From positions 1 to 64,000 of the forward strand of contig NZ_RQXV01000008.1 in NCBI RefSeq assembly GCF_003858655.1: DNA of 64,000 nt, in the 5' to 3' direction. This DNA is from Amphritea balenae (GTDB lineage Bacteria; Pseudomonadota; Gammaproteobacteria; Pseudomonadales; Balneatricaceae). Both the position numbers and the translations under genes were made by a program. Shown one piece after another: positions 29,132-38,016 of this stretch. Below the pieces are notes generated by a model. The model searched no databases, was not told where the DNA came from, and worked only from the letters and a program-made list of their open reading frames with translations. The stretch's first letter is position 1. Each line of letters starts with the position of its first letter.

Positions 29132-30397
29132 CTACAAGATTCCACTTTTATCCCGATACATCGCTTTATCAACCCGTTCTATCAGTTTTTCCAGGGTTTC
29201 CTCCCCGAAGCTATCTACTACCCCAAAACTGGCACTTATACAGTCTACCGGTTGCGATAACTGATTTTTCACATTAGCCAACTCACGTTTTATGCGCTCA
29301 ACCCATTGCACAGCATCATCCATTCTGGACTGGGGTAATACCACAAGAAACTCATCTCCCCCCCAACGGCCAAGGATATCAACTTCTCTCAATCGTTCAC
29401 TAATAAAGCGGGTAACGATAACCAGAATCTCATCGCCGAAATGATGACCATAAGTGTCATTTTGTAATTTAAAATTATCCAGATCGATCATCACCACACT
29501 AACCGAGTGACCAAAGCGGCGACAGCGCTCCAGCTCACGGTTCAGCCCCTCTTCCAGAAAGCGTCGATTGCTGATGCCCGTCAACGGATCTTCCGTTGCT
29601 GCTTTCTGCAGCTCTTCAATCAAACGCGCACGCTCTGAAACATCCCTGACTACCGAGGTAAATTCGGTATTCCCGCCCACATTAATCTTGGCAATTGTTA
29701 CCTCAGCTGGAAATTCAGTACCATCACTGCGCAACCCGCGCACAGTGACCCGAGACTCCATCGGACGAGAAGAAATCGGAGAATTACCAAATGAATTAAC
29801 ATAACCTTTATGATGGCGACGGTGTTTATGGGGAATCAATAAATTTAGGCTTTGCCCCATCAGATCCTCTTTCTGGGCGGCAAAGATATCGCAGGCGGCA
29901 CGATTAATCAGTTTAATATTCTGATTCTCATCGACCGAGATAATGCCATCGTAAGCAGCCTCTACCACCGCTTCAAAACGGTTACGACTATTCATCAAAG
30001 ACTTTTCCAACTGCTTTTTATCAGTAATCTCAACACCGGTGGTCAACACCCGCTTTACATGAGCACGATCACTGACCACCGGGGAAAAGATAATACGCCA
30101 CCAACGCTGCTGACCCGATCGATCGATAACCATCTCCATCTCAACCGATGACTGACTGGTGACACATTCACAAAGTTTGTCGTACAAAGGTTGTTCTACA
30201 TAGCGGGGAAAGAGCTCACGCAAGCTGGCGCCGATCATGCTATTGACTTCAATATCAGTTATTTCAGTAAACAGCTCATTAGCGCTGACTATAGTGAACT
30301 GTTTATTGTCCTCTTGGCTATAGATCGCCACACTGGCACCAATTGCATTTACAGCTGAGCGCAGATCGTTATGATTACCACTCAAAAACAGCATCAT
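29132..30397 (-). CDS. PAS-PAS-GGDEF diguanylate cyclase
   Basis: 421 residues. Two PAS domains (about 10-125, with ETLFTEIT-like NELFTEITDIEVNSMIG; about 135-250, with FEAVVEAAYDGIISVDENQNIKLINRAAC and the LIPHKHRRHHKGYV motif) and a GGDEF domain (about 255-415: TEDPLTGISNRRFLEEGL, GRWGGDEFLVVLP). The I-site RxxD (REVD) is present five residues before GGDEF, implying feedback inhibition by c-di-GMP. No membrane helix, so it is a soluble sensor-cyclase. AGGAG precedes the tandem ATG at 30397/30394. It lies 60 bp downstream of polB. Confidence 0.93.
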   Translation of the reverse strand: MMLFLSGNHNDLRSAVNAIGASVAIYSQEDNKQFTIVSANELFTEITDIEVNSMIGASLRELFPRYVEQPLYDKLCECVTSQSSVEMEMVIDRSGQQRWWRIIFSPVVSDRAHVKRVLTTGVEITDKKQLEKSLMNSRNRFEAVVEAAYDGIISVDENQNIKLINRAACDIFAAQKEDLMGQSLNLLIPHKHRRHHKGYVNSFGNSPISSRPMESRVTVRGLRSDGTEFPAEVTIAKINVGGNTEFTSVVRDVSERARLIEELQKAATEDPLTGISNRRFLEEGLNRELERCRRFGHSVSVVMIDLDNFKLQNDTYGHHFGDEILVIVTRFISERLREVDILGRWGGDEFLVVLPQSRMDDAVQWVERIKRELANVKNQLSQPVDCISASFGVVDSFGEETLEKLIERVDKAMYRDKSGIL

Positions 30398-30457
30398 GTT
30401 CCAGTACTCCTGTTAGAAAACATGCAGTTTTTATGTTCTAGCGTACAACTGGATCGA

Positions 30458-32848
30458 CTAAAACAACTTAAATTGCGGAGCGCATAAGCTTTCGAAGTCT
30501 TGCCCGAGGAATACCAGAATAGTATCCACAACCGGTGCAAGCTGACGATCGAGGTAATGCTGATAATTGATTGGAGAGCTGGCGAATTGAAGCGGTTCAG
30601 GTCCATTTACCGTTATCAGATACTCTATATGCATCCCTGCAGAGATTCGACCTAGCTTACCCTGTTTTTGCAATGTGTCACAAGCTTTGTGTGCCGCTTG
30701 TACATGGGGAGGTTGCTGCTTGATATACTGCTCCAAAGGACGGCGCAGCCGTTTTCGGTAAACCAGTTCATGGTCCAGTTTACCGCTCTTCAGATCAGCA
30801 ACAACCTGCTTGATGTATTCCACATAGGGCTGGTCAGTAAAAATGAGCTGATAAAGCTCCCGTTGAACCCGGCGCGCCAAGAGCGTCCAGTCCGAACGTA
30901 CTGTTTCCAGCCCTTTAAAAACAGTTTCCTCAGTGGCATCGCTATGCAGTCGAATACCGGCATAACGCTTCTTGGTACCTTTCTCGGAATGCCGCATAGT
31001 CGGCATAAGAAAGCGGCGATAGTGGGTCTCGTACTCCAACTCAAGATAGCAGGGCAATGAAAAACGCTGTTGCAGCTCTTCAACCCACCAGCGGTTCAGA
31101 AACCGGGCTAACTTAGCCCCCTCTGCCGCTGCCTGCGGTTCCGGAAAATCATCACCTAACCAGACAAAGACCGAATCAGTGTCTCCATAGATAACGGTAT
31201 AACCAAACTCTTGCTCAATTTTATCCCGGGTTCGGTTAAGAATTTCATGACCACGCAGGGTTATCGAGCCGGATAGACGTTGATCGAAAAAACGACATAC
31301 ATTGGAGCCCAGAACACCGTAAAAACTATTCATGATGATCTTTATCGCTTGCGATAACGGCTTATTCTGCTCCGCTTTTGCCCGATCTCTGGCCTGCCAT
31401 AGTCGCTCGATAATGCCGGGCAAAATCGTACTTTTACGACTAAAGATCCCCCTATTAAAACCCGGCACCAGATCGTCCGGGTCACAATCTGTACCTGTGC
31501 CTTCTGCCAGAGCAAAAGGATCAACAATGAAGGTACGGATAATACTCGGATACAGACTTTTAAAATCCAGCACCAATACCTGCTTATACAGCCCAGGCCG
31601 GGAATCCATAACAAAGCCACCCGGAGCCCCCAGATCAGAGTCTCCTGAAGCGTATACCGGCGCAACATAGCCTTTACGATGCAACCGTGGCAGATACTGA
31701 TTATCAAATGCTGCGGCAGAGCCTCCGACTTTATCCAACGCCAGTCCGGTTAAATTGCTGCGTTCTACCAGGTAATGCAATAGCTGCGCTTTTGCAAAGA
31801 TATCCCACACCAGACGACAATCTTCCAGATTATACTCCGCTAGTTGTCGTGGATTATCCCGATATACCTGCTGAATCTCTTCGCCTTTATTTAAGCCATT
31901 ACCAAAGCCATTATCCGACTGGTGCCCGAGTAGCTTACCCCGCTCCAGCAACTGGTTAGCGACATACTCAAGTGAAAAGCTTTCGAACTGAAAAGTCGCC
32001 CCTTTAAGGGTATCGATACCATCCAGCACCACCCGCCCTGCGATGCGGCAGAACCACTTTCCCTGTGCCGATTGAATTACCTGAACGGTCGAGTTATCAC
32101 GACCAAGCTTCAGACTGATTTCCAGACGCTTTGACCGCTCATACAGCACCCGAAAATCAAAACCGACCACATTCCAGCCAATAAAAATATCTGGATCAAA
32201 AGCGGTAACCTCAGACACAAAAGCAGATAACAGAGCGCGCTCATCCGGCAGATATCTCAACCAGGGTTCATCCTGACCATCACCAATAATCAGTACCCGA
32301 CTGATACCGCCACCATAAAGCCCGATTGAAAACACCCGGTCAGCCTGCATGGTGGTTTCAATATCCAGCGACAACATCTTCAACCGGGGTTCATACTCTG
32401 AGGGCTTTAACTGCACTCCCTGATGACTTCGAACAACCTTAACCCCTCCCTGAATAAACCGTTCCATCAGGTAACGATCCACCGGGCGGATATCTTCTTC
32501 GATCATCGGGATATGATGTTTATTAAGCAGATCGGTGATCTGTCGAAGGGTTTGCAGAGAACGACAATAGAGGCCATGAACACTCTGCTGCTCCAGATCT
32601 TTAAGATCCAGATCGATAAGGCGCCATCCAGCATAAGGCTGTAGCAGCTGCTTGATAGCCTCAGCATCCCGATCAAACACAAAAAGAATGGCTTCCTGGC
32701 CGGTTACGGTAACCGACACAGCACCGTTATTTTGTTGTAGCCAGAAGGTAAAGTCGATCCCGTCAGCACCATCACTTTGCTGACGGGTAAGAATAAAGCC
32801 CTGTTGCTGGGCTTCAGGTTCGCAGACTGGGTTCAGGTGAACGGGCAC
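30458..32848 (-). CDS. polB: DNA polymerase II (family B)
   Basis: 796 residues, close to the E. coli 783. The exonuclease domain has exo I LSLDIETTMQ, exo II IGWNVVGFDFRVLYER and exo III YNLEDCRLVWDIF; the polymerase domain has motif A VLDFKSLYPSIIRTF, motif B KIIMNSFYGVLG and motif C VIYGDTDSVFV, all intact. The start is GTG 32848, inside the end of mvaD (16 bp overlap); residues 16-21 (QGFILT) match the usual N-terminus. It restarts forks and bypasses lesions, and is commonly SOS-controlled, but here it has no promoter of its own in view and seems read from the mevalonate operon. Confidence 0.96.
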   Translation of the reverse strand: MPVHLNPVCEPEAQQQGFILTRQQSDGADGIDFTFWLQQNNGAVSVTVTGQEAILFVFDRDAEAIKQLLQPYAGWRLIDLDLKDLEQQSVHGLYCRSLQTLRQITDLLNKHHIPMIEEDIRPVDRYLMERFIQGGVKVVRSHQGVQLKPSEYEPRLKMLSLDIETTMQADRVFSIGLYGGGISRVLIIGDGQDEPWLRYLPDERALLSAFVSEVTAFDPDIFIGWNVVGFDFRVLYERSKRLEISLKLGRDNSTVQVIQSAQGKWFCRIAGRVVLDGIDTLKGATFQFESFSLEYVANQLLERGKLLGHQSDNGFGNGLNKGEEIQQVYRDNPRQLAEYNLEDCRLVWDIFAKAQLLHYLVERSNLTGLALDKVGGSAAAFDNQYLPRLHRKGYVAPVYASGDSDLGAPGGFVMDSRPGLYKQVLVLDFKSLYPSIIRTFIVDPFALAEGTGTDCDPDDLVPGFNRGIFSRKSTILPGIIERLWQARDRAKAEQNKPLSQAIKIIMNSFYGVLGSNVCRFFDQRLSGSITLRGHEILNRTRDKIEQEFGYTVIYGDTDSVFVWLGDDFPEPQAAAEGAKLARFLNRWWVEELQQRFSLPCYLELEYETHYRRFLMPTMRHSEKGTKKRYAGIRLHSDATEETVFKGLETVRSDWTLLARRVQRELYQLIFTDQPYVEYIKQVVADLKSGKLDHELVYRKRLRRPLEQYIKQQPPHVQAAHKACDTLQKQGKLGRISAGMHIEYLITVNGPEPLQFASSPINYQHYLDRQLAPVVDTILVFLGQDFESLCAPQFKLF

Positions 32849-33846
32849 ACCACTTCCATGGCTGGAAACTGCTGTTTTACCGCCGCTTCATTCGCGGCAC
32901 TAAATAGCAGCTTAAGGTTGGGACCGGCATCCATGGTGAAATAGACTTCTGTACCGCTGGCTCGTAACTGCCAGATAGCCTGCATCGCAGCGACGGAGTC
33001 AGGCTGCCAGTAAAGCAGTGGTGGCCAGGACGCAATCATTGTCGCGTGCATCGACAAAGCATTCTGTTCTGCGGTTTCGCCCAGCAATGTGAAATTTTTA
33101 TTCGCTATCGCCTGGTGCAACTTCTCCAGATCCGCAGCGGCCTGCAGTGGCCAACTCTGATAAAGGTGAGCCGTATCTACCGTTCGGTTCATGCCCGAAC
33201 GTGAATCAACCGCTTTCTCAGCGGTACTGACTTTCACTAACCCGACGCGCAAATCAGGCCAACTATGTTCCAGGGGCATCGCAAAGCTATCCATACCGTT
33301 ATCACGGTAGCCCATCTGCCATTCAACAAACCCATGGTAAAGAGAACGACTGGCGCTACCACTGCCCATTCGGGCAAAAGCAGACAAAACCTGAGGTTCA
33401 AAGTTAAGACCATAGAACTGATTGATAGCCAACATCAGCGCGGCAAATCCGGACGCTGAGGATGCCAGCCCTGCGGCAGTAGGAATGTTGTTTTCAGTTT
33501 CGACTTTAACCGCCTGACTATTATCACCTCGAAAAAGGTCAATATAACGGATGACTTTAACCGCAAATTTATCATCTGCTGCCAACTGATTACCGTTCAG
33601 CCAGACCTCATCTTTTTCTGCAACCGAGAGTTGGGTTTTAGTTCCAAGGTGCGCCAGAGAGATAGATAAACTACTGTTTACCGGTAAGTTTAATTCAGCA
33701 TCACGCTTACCCCAGTATTTACAAAGAGCGATATTACTAGGCGCAAACACCGGTTCTGCCATCGCATCAGACTGCGGCTCTACCACTGCAGGCAGATATT
33801 GAGCAATAACACTCTGTTTTGTAGTACCTGACTTACCCATATTCAA
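32833..33846 (-). CDS. mvaD: Diphosphomevalonate decarboxylase
   Basis: 337 residues of GHMP-kinase fold. N-terminal APSNIALCKYWGKRDAELNLPVNSSLSISL and the phosphate loop PTAAGLASSASGFAAL are diagnostic; QMGYRDNGMDSFA (Asp near the active site) and the C-terminal VYFTMDAGPNLKLLF also match. It converts ATP and mevalonate diphosphate to isopentenyl diphosphate, CO2 and ADP. It is the last mva gene; its start overlaps the end of the upstream kinase by 14 bp, and its 3' end overlaps polB. Confidence 0.95.
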   Translation of the reverse strand: MNMGKSGTTKQSVIAQYLPAVVEPQSDAMAEPVFAPSNIALCKYWGKRDAELNLPVNSSLSISLAHLGTKTQLSVAEKDEVWLNGNQLAADDKFAVKVIRYIDLFRGDNSQAVKVETENNIPTAAGLASSASGFAALMLAINQFYGLNFEPQVLSAFARMGSGSASRSLYHGFVEWQMGYRDNGMDSFAMPLEHSWPDLRVGLVKVSTAEKAVDSRSGMNRTVDTAHLYQSWPLQAAADLEKLHQAIANKNFTLLGETAEQNALSMHATMIASWPPLLYWQPDSVAAMQAIWQLRASGTEVYFTMDAGPNLKLLFSAANEAAVKQQFPAMEVVCPFT

Positions 33847-34825
33847 CCATGACTCCCTTTGCAGAAACTGTTACCGGTATTTGTTCATAAGGCCCTTCAA
33901 TACTAGCAGCAAGACCAAGCGCCAGCACACAGTCTCCCAGACCCGAACCCGATATTTTTGCTGCCTGCACCGTATCTTGCTGGCGCAGACTATAGATAAT
34001 ATGCGCCAGTTTCTGATCATTTACGCCCAGTGCATCCATCAAGCCCTGATAAATATTCATCAACTGTGCAAAACCGGACCAGTCAGCGTTATCCACTGCG
34101 GTTTCGGCCTGCATTGTTGTCTGCCCCATTAATCGGTAGATAGCATCATAAAGTTCCGGTTGCTGTTGATACAGTTGCTCAACATATTTCAGAACATCCG
34201 GCGTTTTCATCTTATATCCCACATAAAAAAGTGAGATATCCGGCAAACCACTCAGCGCTTTAATCCGGGGACCAACCTCTTTATCTGCATCAGCAAGGGT
34301 GTAACTAACCACCCCACCATAAACCGCCGCAACCAGATCAGTACCGGAACCCCGACCATCCTGCACCTGATGCACAACAGCCAGCGCTTCATTAAATAAA
34401 GCCAGTTGATCGCTACAGTCATTACCACAATAGGCTTGTAATGCGGTCACCATCGCAGCCGTCACTGCAGCTGAAGAGCCCAGCCCCACCGTATGAGAGA
34501 ACTCAGAACTGATCTTCAGATCAAATCCCGCTGGCAGTTCATGCAACTGACGCTTGATAGCGGTCAGCACAAAACTCAACTCAGCATCAGGTTTAAGGTC
34601 ATCCAGGCTCGCTGAATAACAGGACAGCGCCGAATCGACGGTAACGATTCGATCCGTTCTGGGTAGCAACTGAACAGTCATTCGTTTATCAACAGCACAG
34701 GCCAATGCCGGCTGACCAAACAGCACTGAGTGCTCGCCCATTAACATGAGACTACCGGGCGCTGAAACCGTCAGTTTACCAAGTGGACTAGAAACCGTTG
34801 CATTAACAGAGTCGGGCACCTGCAT
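33833..34825 (-). CDS. GHMP kinase, probable phosphomevalonate kinase
   Basis: 330 residues from ATG 34825 (MQVPDSVNATV); an upstream in-frame start at 34903 would add 26 residues that merely read the preceding gene's end in another frame. Motifs: APGSLMLMGEHSVLFGQPAL, ATP loop TVGLGSSAAVTAAM, GRGSGTDLVAAVYGGVVSY and C-terminal AAKISGSGLGDCVLAL. The GSGxDxAAAVYG pattern resembles phosphomevalonate kinases more than the mevalonate kinase one, and the operon needs both. Assignment between the two kinases is inference; it overlaps the neighbouring kinase gene by 23 bp. Confidence 0.85.
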   Translation of the reverse strand: MQVPDSVNATVSSPLGKLTVSAPGSLMLMGEHSVLFGQPALACAVDKRMTVQLLPRTDRIVTVDSALSCYSASLDDLKPDAELSFVLTAIKRQLHELPAGFDLKISSEFSHTVGLGSSAAVTAAMVTALQAYCGNDCSDQLALFNEALAVVHQVQDGRGSGTDLVAAVYGGVVSYTLADADKEVGPRIKALSGLPDISLFYVGYKMKTPDVLKYVEQLYQQQPELYDAIYRLMGQTTMQAETAVDNADWSGFAQLMNIYQGLMDALGVNDQKLAHIIYSLRQQDTVQAAKISGSGLGDCVLALGLAASIEGPYEQIPVTVSAKGVMVEYG

Positions 34826-35822
34826 TATCCTCTTCAATGGCCATAAAACTATAACCGGCTGTATGACACAGATCTGACAGATCAAGCTGAGGCGCATAGG
34901 CAATTAATGCTCCGCCGGCATTGCCTGCAACCGCCCCTGCTCCACTTATCTTAGCCGCACCGCCGAGTGATTCCAGCCGGGCAATAAATTCAGCTACCGG
35001 TTCAGGTACGACACCAATAGTGTTTAACAAACGATGATTCTGGCGCAGCAACTGGATAGGATTTTCTCCACAGGCAATAGCTTGCATCAAACCCTCTGTC
35101 ACAGCCGTAAAATCATGCCAGATATCAGATTCGGCATAGTGCCTGCGTACCTGATCAACACAGTCTCCGGTACCTACAATCGGGCTTCCTGAGTTTATAT
35201 AAAACCAGCCATCACCCAGAGCCGAAGCCTGCGTATTTACAGCTCCATGCCGAACCTGAACCAACCCGCCATAACTCACCGTGGCGGCATCAATAAGCCC
35301 GCCCCGACCGTGACACAAACGTTCACAATAGCGTACCCGCTGAAACAATTGTTCGGTGGTTTGCAAAGCCGTGCCAGAAAAAATTGATTGAGCTATACGA
35401 GTAATCGCAGCGCTCAATGCTGCCGATGACCCCATTCCTGATCCTAACGGAAGCTCTGAAAAAATTTCAAGATCGACACCCGGACCTGAGTAATCGGCAG
35501 GAAGACATTGCGCTAAGGCATATAAAGCTAACTGTTGCGGCGCTTCAAGAATTTGTCCTGCAGAAAGCTTGTCCTGCTCAAACAATTCAAAGCGCTGATC
35601 AAGCCGGTCAGAAAGTTGCCGTAATTCAATGAAACTAATACGCCCTTGCCAGCCGGTATCGGGCATACGCCAGCTTAATTCAGGAGTAGATAAAGGAGAT
35701 GACTGGCAACGAATGTAACGATTAACGGCCAGCGCAATAGCTGGTGCCCCGTAAACCGCTGAATGCTCACCACTGAGAATCAGCTTACCCGGGGCACAAG
35801 CATTAACAGGCGATATATTCAC
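34803..35822 (-). CDS. GHMP kinase, probable mevalonate kinase
   Basis: 339 residues. The N-terminus ACAPGKLILSGEHSAVYGAPAIALAVNRY is typical of mevalonate kinase, with ATP loop LPLGSGMGSSAALSAAI and GRGGLIDAATVSYGG, where Asp aligns with the catalytic Asp of the family, and C-terminal GGAAKISGAGAVAGNAGG. It phosphorylates mevalonate with ATP. Its start overlaps the mvaS end by 20 bp and its end overlaps the second kinase, so the operon is tightly coupled. Residual doubt remains over which kinase acts first. Confidence 0.87.
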   Translation of the reverse strand: MNISPVNACAPGKLILSGEHSAVYGAPAIALAVNRYIRCQSSPLSTPELSWRMPDTGWQGRISFIELRQLSDRLDQRFELFEQDKLSAGQILEAPQQLALYALAQCLPADYSGPGVDLEIFSELPLGSGMGSSAALSAAITRIAQSIFSGTALQTTEQLFQRVRYCERLCHGRGGLIDAATVSYGGLVQVRHGAVNTQASALGDGWFYINSGSPIVGTGDCVDQVRRHYAESDIWHDFTAVTEGLMQAIACGENPIQLLRQNHRLLNTIGVVPEPVAEFIARLESLGGAAKISGAGAVAGNAGGALIAYAPQLDLSDLCHTAGYSFMAIEEDNAGARLC

Positions 35823-36969
35823 GCTTATGATGAGCTATACCAGCCAGACGGAAACGCCCTGTTGTACCTGCCCCTTTCAGATGTTCACCACCGTCGGTAG
35901 GGTCAACATCGTTGTAAAGTTTCAGGTATTCGTCATAAGACACTTCATTTCGGGCTTCCAACATCCGTTGATGCCTGTCCCGGTGCAGGTATTTTTCATA
36001 GCCTGCCACAATTTTACCGGAGAAGAACTCGGCGACACAGCCTGAACCATAACTAAAGAATCCAACCCGGCTACCCGCCAGATTCTGCTTACCATTCTCT
36101 AACAGAGACACCAGGCCAATATACATTGAAGCGGTATAACTATTGCCGATAATCCGGTTATATATCAGTGTATCTTCAAGCTGAAGATCAAGCGATTCAG
36201 GGCTTAATTCACTTTGATTAACACGGGCCAGATGCTTATGTGCTTTCTGCGCCATACGGGTGAATGGCAGGTGATAACAAAAATGCTGAAAATCATTGAA
36301 TGCCAGCGAGCTGGCTTCACGGAAATTTTCCCAGGCTAACTTCAACGAACGCAGATAGATCTTAGTAGAGTACTTACCATCCACCAGCGCGGTAGAACGG
36401 TAATTAGGGCGCCAGAAATCCATCACATCTTCAGTATGATTGCCGACTTCCGCATCGATTTCAACTAAACGGGGGTTCGCTGTAATCAGCATAGCGACCG
36501 CACCACAACCCTGTGTCGCTTCACCGGGAGTATCCAGATCATATCGCGCTACATCTGAAGCAATAACCAGAACCTTTTTTTCGGGCTGACGGGCAACAAG
36601 CGCGCAGCCCATCTGAATTGCTGCAGTTGCACTGTAACAGGCCTGTTTCAGCTCAACGACACGGCAGTTAGCAGTCAGACCCAACAGACGATGTACATAG
36701 ACACCGGCTGATTTAGACTGATCAATACCTGTTTCAGTAGCAAACATAACCGTACTGATTGCGTCTGCACCCACACGCTCAATAAGAGGCAGGGCCGCAT
36801 TGGCAGCCATAGTTACTACATCTTCATCAGGTGCAGGCATACCCATCTTTTCCTGACCAATTCCCTGGTAGTATTTGTCAGCATCAATCTGCTGCATCTC
36901 TGCCAGGTTTTTCAGGTCCAGAAAATAGTTGGAAGTGTAAAAGCTGATTTCATCAATACCGACGGACAT
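35803..36969 (-). CDS. mvaS: Hydroxymethylglutaryl-CoA synthase
   Basis: 388 residues, the bacterial length. Catalytic residues are visible: Glu79 in FATETGIDQSKSA, nucleophile Cys111 in VVELKQACYSATAAI and His near 233 in YHLPFTRMAQKAHKHL. The C-terminal GFFSYGSGCVAEFFSG motif matches the family. It condenses acetyl-CoA with acetoacetyl-CoA to HMG-CoA. It lies 15 bp downstream of the IPP isomerase and upstream of the kinases; no acetoacetyl-CoA thiolase is adjacent. Confidence 0.96.
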   Translation of the reverse strand: MSVGIDEISFYTSNYFLDLKNLAEMQQIDADKYYQGIGQEKMGMPAPDEDVVTMAANAALPLIERVGADAISTVMFATETGIDQSKSAGVYVHRLLGLTANCRVVELKQACYSATAAIQMGCALVARQPEKKVLVIASDVARYDLDTPGEATQGCGAVAMLITANPRLVEIDAEVGNHTEDVMDFWRPNYRSTALVDGKYSTKIYLRSLKLAWENFREASSLAFNDFQHFCYHLPFTRMAQKAHKHLARVNQSELSPESLDLQLEDTLIYNRIIGNSYTASMYIGLVSLLENGKQNLAGSRVGFFSYGSGCVAEFFSGKIVAGYEKYLHRDRHQRMLEARNEVSYDEYLKLYNDVDPTDGGEHLKGAGTTGRFRLAGIAHHKREYIAC

Positions 36970-36984
36970 ACGTACTTAAAATCC

Positions 36985-38016
36985 TCAACGCTCGCCCAGA
37001 ATGAGAGCCCGATTCATAAATAATTTATTCACATCCGGCATGCCCAGCAAAAACATCGCTGTGGTAAATTCACGCCGGAGCCGCTCTATCTCCAGGACCA
37101 CCGCATCCGCAGATTCCATTGCGGGTTTCAAAAAGGGTGCGGCCATGCCACAGAGCGAGGCGCCGAGTATAACAGATTTAACCATATCAATCCCATCCCT
37201 GAGACCGCCACTGGCAATGAAACCTGCACTATTTTGATACGGCTCAGCCAGTTTTAACGCAAGTGGTGTTGGGATTCCCCAATCCTGGAACCGAATTCCA
37301 AGAGAATCACCTTTATTCACTGCCCGATGGTGCTCAATTCGACTCCAGGAGGTACCGCCGCAACCGGCCAGATCAAACCATTTAACCCCAGCTGACAACC
37401 CCGATTCTATATCCTGTGGTGATAAACCTGAACCAACCTCTTTCAACATCACCGGCACCGATAATTCATTAACCACCGTTGCGATTTTATCAGTCAGACT
37501 AGAGAAATCAGTATCACCCTCTGGCTGTATCGCTTCCTGCAATGGATTCAGATGAAGATACAGACCATCCGCACCAAGCAGATCAACCGCTTGCTGACAC
37601 TCTTCAACAGAGAAACCACAATTCAGTTGCACTGCACCAATATTACCCAAGAGAACGGTCGTCGGGGCATACTGGCGAAGATCAAAGCTCTCCCTAGCCG
37701 ATGGCTGAGTAAACATTACTCGCTGGGAACCTACCGCCAACGCAACACCAGTGCGTTCCGCCGCTTCAGCCAGATTTCGATTAATCTTCTTAATGAGCGC
37801 ATGATCACCACCGGTCATCGAAGATATCAATAACGGAAAGCTCAACGATTTACCCAAAAATTCAATCCGGGTATCTATCTTTTCCAGCGCCAGACCAGGC
37901 AATGCCCGGTGGGTCAGATGAATGGTATCGAAATAACGACCGTCACGATCGGTATCCGGATCCTTCTCAATGGCCTGAATATGCTCAATTTTACGATCAT
38001 TGGTCTGATCAGACAT
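36985..38016 (-). CDS. fni: Type 2 isopentenyl-diphosphate delta-isomerase (FMN-dependent)
   Basis: 343 residues. Family motifs: RKIEHIQAI at the N-terminus, LLISSMTGGDHALIKKINRNLAEAAERTGVALAVGSQRVMF, LHLNPLQEAIQPEGDTDF, VMLKEVGSGLS, GCGGTSWSRIEHHR and FIASGGLRDGIDMVKSVILGA (FMN phosphate site). It interconverts IPP and DMAPP using reduced FMN and Mg. It shares one base with the HMG-CoA reductase stop (TAATG), so the two are coupled. Type 2 isomerase usually goes with mevalonate genes. Confidence 0.96.
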   Translation of the reverse strand: MSDQTNDRKIEHIQAIEKDPDTDRDGRYFDTIHLTHRALPGLALEKIDTRIEFLGKSLSFPLLISSMTGGDHALIKKINRNLAEAAERTGVALAVGSQRVMFTQPSARESFDLRQYAPTTVLLGNIGAVQLNCGFSVEECQQAVDLLGADGLYLHLNPLQEAIQPEGDTDFSSLTDKIATVVNELSVPVMLKEVGSGLSPQDIESGLSAGVKWFDLAGCGGTSWSRIEHHRAVNKGDSLGIRFQDWGIPTPLALKLAEPYQNSAGFIASGGLRDGIDMVKSVILGASLCGMAAPFLKPAMESADAVVLEIERLRREFTTAMFLLGMPDVNKLFMNRALILGER

